From Chrysophaeum taylorii (Eukaryota; Sar; Pelagophyceae; Pelagomonadales; Pelagomonadaceae): a stretch of 64,000 nucleotides of DNA. The notes under the pieces are model-generated. The model was not told where the DNA came from and made no database searches. It saw only the letters and a list, made by a program, of their open reading frames with translations. The stretch's first letter is position 1; the number at the start of each line of letters is the position of its first letter. Positions 11,658-20,796 of this stretch are shown in pieces. The stretch is from the NCBI GenBank assembly GCA_029834535.1, contig JAQMWT010000330.1:434001-498000 (forward strand), in the 5' to 3' direction. Position numbers and translations under genes: made by a program.

Positions 11658-12219
11658 CTCTTCGGGTATTCTCGACGTCTGGGTCGACAGGCGCGTCGTC
11701 CTTCTCGAAGAACCTCTCGCCGCGCCCACGCGCTGGGTCCCCGTCGCCAAGGCGATCACCTACCGCCTCAACCCGCTGGATGTCGCCCTCCGCCAGCTTC
11801 GCACGAAAAATTCCGAGCTCCGCGGCATTTTGAGCGACCTCCGAGCCGCGCCCGACGCCGGCGCCCAGCAGACGCACACGATGGCCATCAACGGCGTCGT
11901 CGATGCCGCCGTCAACGGCGGCCTCTCCAACTGGAAACCCCTCATCACGGGGGCCTACAAGACCACGCACCCCGACATCGAGGACGATCTAAAAGCCCGC
12001 GGCCGCACTAACGCTACTCTCGTCTCCGAGCTACGCGCCCACCTCGAGCTCGTCGCGGACTGCGTCGACCGCCACCGCGCCAAGTGCCCCGCCTCCATGC
12101 GGCCCCTCGCCGCCCACATCGAGGCCACCTCCTGGCCCAAACTCAAAGCCGAGGCGGGGGCGCTTCTCGACCAAGCCGCCGCCTCTTCTTCTTCTTCTTC
12201 TTCTTCTTCTTCTTCCTGA
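7204..12219 (+). CDS. DOCK-family Rho guanine nucleotide exchange factor
   Basis: One open frame of 1671 residues without introns. DOCK proteins exchange GDP for GTP on Rac/Cdc42-type GTPases. Residues about 260-410 form the DHR-1 (C2-like) domain: RDELYVTLDSGSF, then KSSWDETFRVSLP and YHLHFSFAHC. The central 800 residues are Ala/Leu-rich helical repeats. The C-terminal region to about residue 1650 is DHR-2, ending with AKAITYRLNPLDVALRQL and the hallmark MAINGVVDAAVNGGLSNW (about 1559-1577). Low-complexity insertions include a Glu/Lys run, a 13-Asn run near 11620-11660 and a C-terminal poly-Ser. The start is the ATG at 7204 (MGDESESF); an upstream in-frame Met at 7165 is less likely because it falls in the AT-rich promoter. 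Confidence 0.85.
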
Positions 12220-12255
12220 AAGAGAGAAGAAAGTCGTCCGAAAACTTTTATTTTA

Positions 12256-14766
12256 TCACGGAAGGCGGGAGAAGGGAGCCTTGGCCTTGCCGTCGGGGAT
12301 GAGGATGAGTTTTAGGTGTTGGGGATAGGCTATGTCGACGCGGTAGAACCCGCGCCGCTCGAGCTGGACGACGGCGCCTTGCTGGAGATTTTTGAGCGCG
12401 GGATCCACCAGGGCTCGCGTCTCTACCTTAGAGACCGGGGTCAGCACCCCAGGATCGGTGAGCTGATCGTCCTCTTCGAGCTTCGGCTTTGCTATGAGGT
12501 AGTCGTACTCGACGAGGATCGCCTCCACGAGGTCCGGCGTCGCCGCGAGCCAGTGGAGACTGCGCTTCTTCTTCACGACCCCGTCCGGCACGAACTCCGC
12601 CTCCACCTCCTTCTTGTTCTTCGTGATCTTGACGACACCCCACCGCATCAACACCACTTCTTCCCCCACCACAAGGCTCCGCGCGTCCTCTTCCTCCAAA
12701 AGAACGCGCGAACCCACCCGCACCGCCCGCGTCCCCAGTTCCGGATCTTTCGGGACGAGCGGCGCCGTCACGTAGTGGTGGTGCCCGCCCTCGTCACCAT
12801 CCCGAGAAAACAACGGGAGATTCTTATTGGTCGAGATCCGCAGGCTGACGCTCGTCTCCTTTTCGACGGCCATGTAGCGCGGGGCCGTCGGCTCGTAGGC
12901 CGCCTTGTTGGTTGCCCAAAACGAGTCCCACTCCAAATTAATGATGTTGCGCGACGCGCCGAGGCCGACCATGAAGTCGCGCAGCGCTCGAGGCGAGACC
13001 CCCCGCCGCACCACCCCCTGGATCGTCGGAAATCTCGGGTCATTCCACCCGTCCACCACCTTGTTCTCCACGAGCCACGCGAGCTTGCGCTTGGACATGA
13101 GCGTCCGCACGAAATTGACCCGAGAGAACGCGTGAATCTTCACCTCGCGGAGCCTCATCGCCTTCTGGAGCCACGCGTACTGGGCGTCGCGGTCGTTGTA
13201 TTCCGTGGTCCGCAACGCGTGGGTCACGCCCTCCAGAGAATCCACGATCGGACACGCCATGTCGTAGGTCGGGTACGCCTTGTACTTGACCCCCGTGCGA
13301 TGGTGCGGGTCGAGATTCGCCCGAAACAGAACCGGATCCCTCAGCGTTCCGTTGTTCGACCCCATGTCGATCTTCGCGCGGAGACACCATTCGGGTGCCG
13401 CGCCGCCGCACATCGCCTCGAAACGCTCGAGATTCAAGGCGGCGGCAGCGTCGCGCCACTTTGACTCCTTGCGCTCCTCGCGCTCGCGCTGCATCGACTC
13501 CTGCGGGGTGTCGTCCATGAACGCCAGCCCCTCCGCGATGAGCTGCCTCGCCAAGCCCCCGATCTCCTCGAAGTAGTCGGACGTGTGGCTCACCTTAGAC
13601 ACGTCGATCCCCAGCACCTCGAGGTCCTTGATGATGTTCGCCGCGTACTCCTCCTTCTCCTTGCTCGGGTTGGTGTCGTCGAACCGCACGATCAGCTTAC
13701 CCTCGTACCGTCGCGCGTAGTAGTCGTTTAAAAGCACCGCCTTCGCGTGCCCGATGTGGAGGTACCCGGACGGTTCGGGCGGAAATCGGGTCACCACCTT
13801 CCCCTGTTCGGCACCCTCCAGCGGCGGGCACCCCCCGACCGGCGGCGCCTTGGCGGCAGCCTCGGCGGGCGTCGCCGTCGTCGAAGTCGGGCCGACGCGC
13901 TTCGCCAAAGGCGGCCGCTTGGCCTCGATCATGGCGGGCTGGGACTCGCAGAGACGGAACCAGCGCTCCGCGTGCTCGCCTCCGCCCGTCCTCACACCAC
14001 CACTTTTTCGCAATGCAGCCCACACGGCGATGTCGGCCAGCGTGAGCTCCGAACCGACCAGAAACGTCGACGCGCCTAGCCTTCCGTCGACCGCCTCGGC
14101 CAGCGTCGACGCGTCGCCCACCGCCGGGTACGACAACGCGAAGTCGACCCACTGGTCCACGAGGGCGGCGGTCCAGGGGTCGCCGCCGCCGCCGCCGCCG
14201 CCGAGGAGCGCGGGCTTGGCGCGCCGCGCGATGAAGCGAGCGATGGCAGCATCCCCAAAGAGCCGCCCCGTCGGCGTCGACAGCGTCGGCTGCGACCCGG
14301 TGCCCTCGACGCACTCGAACGCCACCGCGTCGCCGCCGAGGAAAGCGACGGCCCGCGCCGCCAACGGCTCCTGGTCCTCAGTATACGACACACACTCCGG
14401 CGCTTTGACGCGCGGCGCGGCCGGTTCTTCCGGCGCCGCCGCTGCTGCTGCCTTGTGCTCGGCCTTCTTTTCCTTCTTCTTCTCCTTCTTGGCTAACCGC
14501 TTCGCCTCGTTCTTGCTGATCTCGTCGCTTTTCACCTCCGATTCCTTCGCCGGCTTGGGCTGCTTTTTCTTCTTCGAGGCCTTGTCGACGAGCGCCATCG
14601 GATGCGAGGGGTCGAGCGCCGTCATCTTCTTCTTCAGCTCGACGAGCTTGGCCACCTCGACGCCGATCGCCTCCTTCTCGCCGCCCGCCTTCACTCGGGT
14701 CACCACCTCGGCCTGCGCGCTGATCTCGGCCTCGAGTGCAGTCATCTCCGCCGCCGTCGCCTCCAT
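12256..14766 (-). CDS. cytosolic glutamyl-tRNA synthetase with WHEP and GST-C domains
   Basis: An 836-residue protein that charges tRNA-Glu in the cytosol. Residues about 5-50 match a WHEP domain (AEISAQAEVVTRVKA, VAKLVELKKKM). A Lys-rich linker follows, then a GST-C-like domain (about 115-240). The class I catalytic core starts with PPEPSGYLHIGHAKAVLL (HIGH motif); the KMSKS equivalent is LMSKRKL, followed by DGWNDPRFPTIQGVVRRG. The C-terminal beta-barrels end LERRGFYRVD and LILIPDG, as in the Glu part of eukaryotic EPRS. There is no ProRS part, so it is a free-standing enzyme. The ATG at 14766 starts the WHEP region; the open frame further upstream is an antisense artefact of the neighbouring gene. 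It is tail-to-tail with DOCK, 36 bases apart. Confidence 0.92.
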   Translation of the reverse strand: MEATAAEMTALEAEISAQAEVVTRVKAGGEKEAIGVEVAKLVELKKKMTALDPSHPMALVDKASKKKKQPKPAKESEVKSDEISKNEAKRLAKKEKKKEKKAEHKAAAAAAPEEPAAPRVKAPECVSYTEDQEPLAARAVAFLGGDAVAFECVEGTGSQPTLSTPTGRLFGDAAIARFIARRAKPALLGGGGGGGDPWTAALVDQWVDFALSYPAVGDASTLAEAVDGRLGASTFLVGSELTLADIAVWAALRKSGGVRTGGGEHAERWFRLCESQPAMIEAKRPPLAKRVGPTSTTATPAEAAAKAPPVGGCPPLEGAEQGKVVTRFPPEPSGYLHIGHAKAVLLNDYYARRYEGKLIVRFDDTNPSKEKEEYAANIIKDLEVLGIDVSKVSHTSDYFEEIGGLARQLIAEGLAFMDDTPQESMQREREERKESKWRDAAAALNLERFEAMCGGAAPEWCLRAKIDMGSNNGTLRDPVLFRANLDPHHRTGVKYKAYPTYDMACPIVDSLEGVTHALRTTEYNDRDAQYAWLQKAMRLREVKIHAFSRVNFVRTLMSKRKLAWLVENKVVDGWNDPRFPTIQGVVRRGVSPRALRDFMVGLGASRNIINLEWDSFWATNKAAYEPTAPRYMAVEKETSVSLRISTNKNLPLFSRDGDEGGHHHYVTAPLVPKDPELGTRAVRVGSRVLLEEEDARSLVVGEEVVLMRWGVVKITKNKKEVEAEFVPDGVVKKKRSLHWLAATPDLVEAILVEYDYLIAKPKLEEDDQLTDPGVLTPVSKVETRALVDPALKNLQQGAVVQLERRGFYRVDIAYPQHLKLILIPDGKAKAPFSRLP

Positions 14767-14804
14767 TGTTGTGTGTGAGGTGATCGCCCTCCGTTTTGCG
14801 TCCG

Positions 14805-15500
14805 TTAAGGATAAGACGATTCGAGGGCCCCCAAAACGACGTCGGCAGGCGTGTCGGCGTGGTACCACCCGCCCGTAGTGCCCGTCCTCGTCCGAAGCAT
14901 GAAACTGCCGTTCCCGCCCTTGGTCCTCGGCGGAACGTACGTCGCGATCTCCCACACACGACCGGGACCTCCGCCGAACGCAAGAGCCTCCGCTGTCTCC
15001 AGGCGCACGACCTCCCCAACCAGCGCGGTCCGCGCGACCGCCTCGTCCGACCAGCGGTCGCAGTTCTGCGCGTGGTCCTGGGCGTCGATGTGCGCGCAGA
15101 CCTCGTCGCAATAACAGACTCGCCGGCACTTGGTGCAGTTGAGTTCGAGACCGCAAATCGCGCGGCAGTTGGCACACTCGTGGTTCCGGCACCTTTTGCA
15201 CCGGCAGTCCGGCGCCCCCGTGTGGACCCACGCCGGCGCCCGTCGCGCCCCCCGGCACACCGGGCAAGATCCGGAGGACACGACGCTAAAGCACTCGGGG
15301 CACACGCGGTGGGAGCACTGGGGCATTCGCACGCGCGCGCTCTCTTCCTCGAGGCAGCACGGGCAGCTCTCCACGCCCACCGAGAGGACGTCGAGTCCTT
15401 CGCCGAACTTCATCTCGCACGAAGCGCACAGCCCGCCGCGCACCGCGAGAGGCCCCGCGCTGTCGCGTTGCCCGCAGACGACAAAGTTGAGGCACTCCAT
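14805..15500 (-). CDS. RING finger / MYND-like zinc-finger protein
   Basis: A 231-residue protein. Residues about 46-82 form a C3HC4 RING: CPCC, then MPQCSHRVCPECF and SCPVC, the signature of E3 ubiquitin ligases. A second cluster at about 98-145 (CRCKRCRNHECANC, LNCTKCRRVCYCDEVC, then DHAQNC) fits a MYND-type finger, which binds Pro-rich peptides. The C-terminal 85 residues have no recognised motif. The N-terminus has further Cys pairs (VVCGQ, LCASCEMKF). A nuclear or cytosolic ubiquitin ligase is likely; partners are unknown. Its stop lies 38 bases upstream of the GluRS start on the same strand. Confidence 0.75.
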   Translation of the reverse strand: MECLNFVVCGQRDSAGPLAVRGGLCASCEMKFGEGLDVLSVGVESCPCCLEEESARVRMPQCSHRVCPECFSVVSSGSCPVCRGARRAPAWVHTGAPDCRCKRCRNHECANCRAICGLELNCTKCRRVCYCDEVCAHIDAQDHAQNCDRWSDEAVARTALVGEVVRLETAEALAFGGGPGRVWEIATYVPPRTKGGNGSFMLRTRTGTTGGWYHADTPADVVLGALESSYP

Positions 15501-15672
15501 TCGGCTACGTATCTTTCACTACTAATTATGACCAAAACCCGAAATTCGGAGCGCGGTATCCGTCCGACCGACCGAGAGGGCGTTGGGCACAACAAGCGTC
15601 CCGGCGCGCAGCGAACGAGTGCGAGGTCAAGTTCGAAGAAGGCGAAGGAGAGGAGGCCTTGTGGAAGAGACG
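15501..15672. other. intergenic, no feature seen
   Basis: This short spacer lies between the start of the RING/MYND gene and the target-site duplication of the LTR element. It presumably holds the RING/MYND promoter. Confidence 0.4.
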
Positions 15673-15677
15673 CCTGC

Positions 15678-15754
15678 TGTGAGGAAGCTATGACACTTAC
15701 CCCCTGCACCACGTCCCCATTATAGTTCTCACATCTCCATTTTCAGTTCTCACA
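15678..15754 (+). repeat. 5' LTR (77 bases)
   Basis: The left long terminal repeat starts TGTGAGGAAGC and ends CAGTTCTCACA. It differs from the right copy at a few positions and has one extra C. It is unusually short for an LTR. It is preceded by the CCTGC target duplication. Confidence 0.85.
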
Positions 15755-15770
15755 TGGCACCAGGTGCTCG
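15755..15770 (+). promoter_or_regulatory. putative primer binding site
   Basis: TGGCACCAGGTGCTCG immediately follows the left LTR. TGG is the complement of a tRNA CCA end, as expected for a minus-strand primer site. The priming tRNA is not identified. Confidence 0.5.
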
Positions 15771-15855
15771 TTCACGATCGAGCCTCTGCTTGACTTCGTG
15801 GCGACACCTCCTCGGCTTCAGTTCATTGCTACGTGTTCGGTTCGTTTCGTCTACC

Positions 15856-16614
15856 ATGTCCTCGATCGAAATTAAAGATAGCAAGCTTTCGCAAAACCTT
15901 GATGCCTTCAGCGGTGAGCGACATTTTTTTTTTTTCCACCAATGGACACGTCGTCGCGAACACGATCATCTCTACCGGCGATCACATTATCTCGACCAAC
16001 GATCCTTGGACTAGCATCTCAGCATCTCGCTCTGCAGAAGCATCTCGCTGCTCTGAAGAAGAATTTCGCGTCAAGCAACAACGTTGATATCCATGAAAAC
16101 CGCGACATGAACTTCACGGGAACAACATGACAACCGCGACACGAACTTCACGCGACTTTACAAGCGCATTACCGATGTCTACATGGGCCGTGGGGATCGC
16201 GTAGCGAACTTCCTCAACAAGTTCATCATCGGAGTATACAAGTTGCTCGGCATTGTACCTATCACCGGAGTTCAAGTTGCTCGGCATTGTACCTGATCCG
16301 ACGTACCCTCGAGTGTGTCCTCGCATTTGACTACGTGCATCGTGCTTCAAGCCTTACTGGCTTTGTTTTATCGTCTCGCGTTTCGTACCGACAACTGTGG
16401 TTGTACCCTTGAGAAGTTCAACACCAATCAATTTAGATGGCATGCACAACCACTTCCGCCGCGCTATCCGCCGCGTCGTCAGCCACGACTTCCGACTCTT
16501 TCAACTGACCTACCCTAGACGCTCCCCTTTCCGAACAACCTGGCTCTACTCGATTCCGACGCACTACCCAATGTCATTTTGGCGGCTGCAAGGATCACTT
16601 TAAGAGGGACTGCC
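15856..16614 (+). pseudogene. gag-like remnant with altered zinc knuckle
   Basis: An ATG at 15856 opens MSSIEIKDSKLSQNLDAFSG, like the N-terminus of copia Gag proteins, but the frame breaks after about 53 codons. Further Gag-like peptides lie in other frames. Near 16569-16612 one frame reads CHFGGCKDHFKRDC, a nucleic-acid-binding knuckle whose spacing (C-x4-C-x2-H-x4-C) differs from the standard C-x2-C-x4-H-x4-C. The gene is not translatable as one protein. Confidence 0.5.
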
Positions 16615-17006
16615 GCACGTTTCAACGTTCCTAGCTATTCCACGACAACGCGCTACCCACCATCGCCGTTCTTCTCAACAGCGCAGCACTTCCAATGACT
16701 CCAAAAACACCCAACAACACCAACCCAAACCCACCACCACTAACACTGCCTTTTCTGCTCCTATGCCTACTCCCACCTTGACTGATTCTAGTTCCACTCC
16801 GCCGCTTTTCTTAATACCACCATCTATTCCACCCCCTTCACCACCTTAAACGGCCACACCCACCGTCTCACATACCCCACCCGATACTCTGTCTCATGCC
16901 AATCAAGATAATTCCAAGTCAGCGTGTGTACCGCCGAATGTCTGATGCAAGCACATCAACAACCCCATCCCACGGAAGCCCCTCGTTTTTGTTTTTAGCT
17001 CCCATT

Positions 17007-17215
17007 GCACAGGCGCCTCGTTCTGTATTTTCCGCTATTCGTTGCTCAGCCCCTCGTTCTGTATTTTCCCCTCGTCGTTGCTCCTCTCCTCGTTCTGTCT
17101 TTTCACCTCGTCGTTGCTCCCCTCCTCGTTCTGTATTTTTCGCCTATTCGTTGCTCCAATCCCCGTTGTGCATTTTCTGCTATTCGTTGATCCACTCCTC
17201 GTTGTGCTTGTCGGT
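17007..17215 (+). repeat. tandem 36-base repeat, about five to six units
   Basis: Imperfect units containing CCTCGTTCTGTATTTTC and CGTTGCTC follow each other head to tail. In one frame they encode a 12-residue repeat of the type APRSVFSPRRCS. They lie inside the LTR element, between the gag and integrase remnants. Confidence 0.7.
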
Positions 17216-17537
17216 TTTGGTAAAACCAGCGAATCACGTTCCATCGCGCATTTCACCTGCCACAACTAAGCCGTGCCTGTCAATTTTTCGCGTGCGCAGT
17301 TTTCGTGCTTCCTATGTGGTTGGATCGCTCATCTTCGGGATCCTGGACAGACGCTTCTTTGCTGTGTGATTTGTGGTTCTCCTTCACGCACTTTTTCGCC
17401 GCTTTTCTGACCTTTAAAATTCGGTTTTGCTATCGACGTGAATCACCCGCGACGCTATCTGCAAGCTATCTGCAACGTTCTTACGTGCCACAACTGTTTT
17501 GCCACTGTCGCCAACTTCTACCGGAGTCTATTCGAGT

Positions 17538-18662
17538 ATGACGAACGAAGCTCACCGCTTGCTCCTCCAACGTTGGCCCATGAAGCTCACGTTTGTCGAT
17601 GATCATACGCGCCGCCGCACGCGTTACTTTGCTCCACGACACGATGCCCTTACGAACGCTCGTCAACTCGAACTTTTTCTGTCTACCGTGGTTCGCCCAT
17701 TCGGATATCGCATTGCCCTCATCTACACCGATCGTGACCGCTCTCTTATGGGCCAATTCGAAACCTTCTGTCTGGGCAACAATATTGCGCTTCGGCGCGC
17801 TCCGGCAGCACAGTCCAAAACTTCACAGGCTCACGCCTTTTCCGGTGTTGTGGAACGCTCTCATCGCGCAACCGCGGATATTACTCGCACTCTTTTGGTA
17901 CATGCGCACCGTCCACCTGATTTTTGGCGTTGGGCCATGGAAACGGCTGACTTCATCTCTGAGCGTATGCCAAATGCCTCTAATCCTGGATATATGACGC
18001 CATATGAAATGCTACATGAAACACTCCCGCGTGTCGATTTTCTTCGTGTTTGGGGCTGTCCTGCTGCAATTCTTACTGGCGACAAATGGCCTACCAAAGC
18101 TATAACCGGTATCTTCATTGGGTATCCCTCTGCAGGCCCTGGATATCGCATATTGCTTCAACGCCCCACAGGTCCTGTCATCCACACCTCGATTGATGTT
18201 GTTTTTGACGAAAATTTCGCTCTGCGTAAGTCACTGTCCACTCAACCCCTTCCTCCGTCTCTAGTGGATTCTCGTTTTCCTGACTTGTTTTATTACGACC
18301 CTCGTTTATCTTCGGCCGTAGCCCCAATATCGTCTGTTTTTGATGCTCCGGAGCCGGCCTTATCGGGACTGATCACCCCACAAACGTCACTGCCCACACT
18401 GTTACCGGCCAATACGAAACGTGCACCATTACGTCGTGCCAAACGGGGCCGACCGCGCAAAGTCGACCAACGCGCGTTACAACAACCAACAAACTTTTTT
18501 TTACGGGCCATTCTGTTTCATCCTGTCACAATGTTGATACGGGCCATTCTGATGTTGATACGGGCCATTCTGATGTCGATACGGGCCATTCTGTTTCCTC
18601 TGTCGCTTCTGTTTCCCCCTGTAACTCTTCGTATGTCTCTTATGTTAGCTTTCGTTTGTTAG
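17538..18662 (+). pseudogene. copia-type integrase fragment
   Basis: An open frame of about 374 codons from the ATG at 17538. It carries an rve-type integrase core: KLTFVDDHTRR (first Asp), IALIYTDRDRS (second Asp) and FSGVVERSHR (Glu). The second Asp and the Glu are about 40 residues apart, so the D-D-E triad is kept with a small insertion. The GYPSAGPGYRILL and DVVFDENFALRK blocks follow, as in Ty1/copia polyproteins after integrase. Where reverse transcriptase should begin there is only an AT-hook-like KRGRPRK and a short repeat region, then the 3' LTR. Gag, protease and the zinc-binding integrase N-terminus are missing or broken. It may still encode an integrase-like protein, but it is not a complete pol. 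Confidence 0.75.
18503..18599 (+). repeat. 21-base tandem repeat
   Basis: ACGGGCCATTCTG recurs four times at about 21-36 base spacing, giving a repeated RAILM peptide at the end of the integrase frame. It is probably replication slippage after loss of the pol 3' part. Confidence 0.6.
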
Positions 18663-18784
18663 TTCATTATGTCTTCCTTCCTCCGGCTTCGTGCTCGTTA
18701 CCTCACCTCGTGACTTCGCCCTGATGTCTCCTGTCTCTTTCTGCCACACTGCCTTTCCTGACGTCTTCCTTCAAGCTTCTCCTC

Positions 18785-18890
18785 TGTGAGGATCTCACTT
18801 ACCCCTTTTCCCTTTTCTTTCTTTTTTTTCCAGCACCTGTGTGAGGACCTCACTTACCCCTTTTTCCTTCTCTTTCTTTTCCAGCACCTG
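18785..18890 (+). repeat. two tandem units resembling the LTR start
   Basis: Units of 55 and 51 bases (18785-18839 and 18840-18890) each begin TGTGAGGA and contain CTCACTTACCCC, a pyrimidine tract and CCAGCACCTG. They abut the 3' LTR, which begins with the same TGTGAGGA. They look like aborted or duplicated LTR edges. Confidence 0.6.
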
Positions 18891-18966
18891 TGTGAGGAAG
18901 CAATGACACTTACCCCTGCACGACGTCCTCATTATAGTTCTCACATCTCCATTTTCAGTTCTCACA
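18891..18966 (+). repeat. 3' LTR (76 bases)
   Basis: The right long terminal repeat starts TGTGAGGAAGC and ends CAGTTCTCACA. It is followed by the CCTGC target duplication. Confidence 0.85.
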
Positions 18967-18971
18967 CCTGC

Positions 18972-20760
18972 ACTAATAGGAATGGTGTAGACGTTTAAAC
19001 TTTGCGAGCCCGCTTGCGAGCACCCGCACTCTCGACGCGAAGCGCACCATGTCGTAGTCGTTAATATCGTCGTAGCGCGTCGGTGGGAGGCGCCGGATGC
19101 AGGTGCTCTCTCCAACTCGGGCTCGCAGCACTCGGACCCTTCCAGCCGCGCTCGAAGCACGTTGAAGAGACTTTACTCCACGTCAGGAGGAAAATAATTT
19201 TTCTTGGTCTCGCCGTCCTTCCTATTTCAGAGCCCATCGCGTCGCGCGGCGAGTGTCGATGGAGGCAGAAGTACGGAGGAGATTCGGATAGCTGCCAGAA
19301 TGATGTCCAAGGCAGGAAGGGCATCTCCCTTTGGTCGGAACTCGAGGCTGTCGACGATATGTCGTGATCGCGAAGTAAAACGACGCCGGTTCAGGATTGT
19401 TGGTCTTGAGGTCCGCGAGGTTCATATCGTAGTCCTTCCTCTGGTCGAAAGTTGGTTGGTCGGCAACATGCCATTTTCCGCAAGCGAGGTATAGTTCGGT
19501 CACTTTACTTCTTGTTCTCTCCGCTCGAGTGGATCCGCCGCAGGAACGCGTGTTTGCGCAGGAGGTACGAGTTCATGATTGGTGCCCAACACCGCACTCA
19601 AAAAACGTCGTGCCCTGGCCCGTAACATGCTCGAACACTAGGAAGTCCGAGGAGATGGCGGCGGATCCGACAAAAAAATGGCTCGGAATACAAAATGGGT
19701 ATCGCGTTTTCGATATTTATGGACTCGATGGCATTATTAAGTCTTGCTCCTCGTACCGCAAAGGCGGTCCAGTGCAGGCCATATCCTCGCATCCCTGGCC
19801 GAAGACGCGCGTTCGGCCCGGCGATTTGGGGTGAGGCGGTCACTAGAGAGGACGAGGTTCGTGAGATGCGTTACGACCGCGAGACGGGAACCATGGCGCG
19901 CGTCCAGGAGGAACGTGCCGCTGTCTGCGTGTTGTTGCAGAGCGGGTGCGATTGCGCAGGCACGGCCGTGGAGGCCCGAGCTGCGCATGGCCGGTTTCGG
20001 GCGTCGATGTCGTTTGCGGCGGCACTATCACACTTTGGCATCAAGCGCGCAGCGGCGTGCGATTGGACGTCCGGCACGCGAGAGCTCAGCGATGTCCGAA
20101 CTCAAAAGGCAAGAAGGCGATGGCCGTCAGGACCGGGATATGAACTGCGTCACGAGCTGGTGCGGTGCGTTTTCGAGAAGCGCCGACGACGCCGTAGCCA
20201 TGACCCTCCCGGCCGCCGACAGTGCGGACGACTGGAGACTCGTCGGCGGAACGATCGAGGCCGGTAGCGTCTCGACGGCTACCACCCACGTCCCATAGCT
20301 CCAGAAGGAGGCCGATGCCGCAACACGTACAATCAGGAACTGTGCGACGAAAATCGGGAATGGCAGTGGACCATCTAGCACGCCAACCTCGCCTAGGTCT
20401 ACGATGTAGACACTGGCACCACGATTAGTTAGTCGCAGCAGCAGACGTGATGCATTGAGAGTCGTCGTGTGCGCGCGTTTGTTTGAATAACACACGTATT
20501 CTCGAATTATTGTGGCGCGAAGGCTGAACTCGCGAAAAGGACTAGCTCAAAGACTCGCGTGGCGACACCAAGCACACACACGTAAGCACCTCCTCCTGAC
20601 GACATAAAGCTTAAGAAGAAAGAAGTCCTCCAAGTCATCCAAATCCACACAGAATTCGGTTTGTCCGCCGAGTAGTAGTAAAGCTCGTCATCGCCAGGTT
20701 AGAGAATGGGCTCTCTCTCTCTCAACATTATGGGAAACCTCGGATAATAATAACACGAGA
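18972..20760. other. decayed region, no intact gene
   Basis: No frame exceeds about 190 codons, yet protein-like stretches in changing minus-strand frames suggest an old gene: RRYDDINDYDMVRFASRV near 19075, TFDQRKDYDMNLADLKTN near 19440, GTFLLDARHGSRLAVV near 19880 and WVVAVETLPASIVPPTS near 20270. I could not assign a family. Treat it as probable pseudogene debris flanking the LTR insertion. Confidence 0.35.
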
Positions 20761-20796
20761 ATCAGTTCTCCGAGACCGAACGAAACAAGCGTTTCT

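Larger units (their letters stand above)
15678..18966 (+). mobile_element. copia-like LTR retrotransposon, non-autonomous, coding-degenerate
   Basis: A 3.29 kb element bounded by near-identical direct repeats (15678-15754 and 18891-18966). Each begins TGTGAG and ends CTCACA, the usual TG...CA ends as a short inverted repeat. Both sides are flanked by the same 5 bases, CCTGC (15673-15677 and 18967-18971), so the insertion boundaries are exact. A primer-binding-site-like TGGCACCAGGTGC directly follows the left LTR. Inside are broken gag-like frames, a zinc-knuckle remnant and an integrase frame. No reverse transcriptase or RNase H motif is present and there is no space for one. No purine tract precedes the right LTR on this strand. 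Confidence 0.85.

Noticed and set aside
9000-12011. 1003-codon open frame on the plus strand overlapping DOCK in another frame
   Set aside because: Arg/Pro/Gly-rich with no motif. It is a shadow caused by GC-rich codon bias; the DOCK frame carries the DHR-1 and DHR-2 signatures.
20030-20140. WD40-like peptide VSGVDVVCGGTITLW
   Set aside because: A single isolated blade-like string without neighbours; probably chance.
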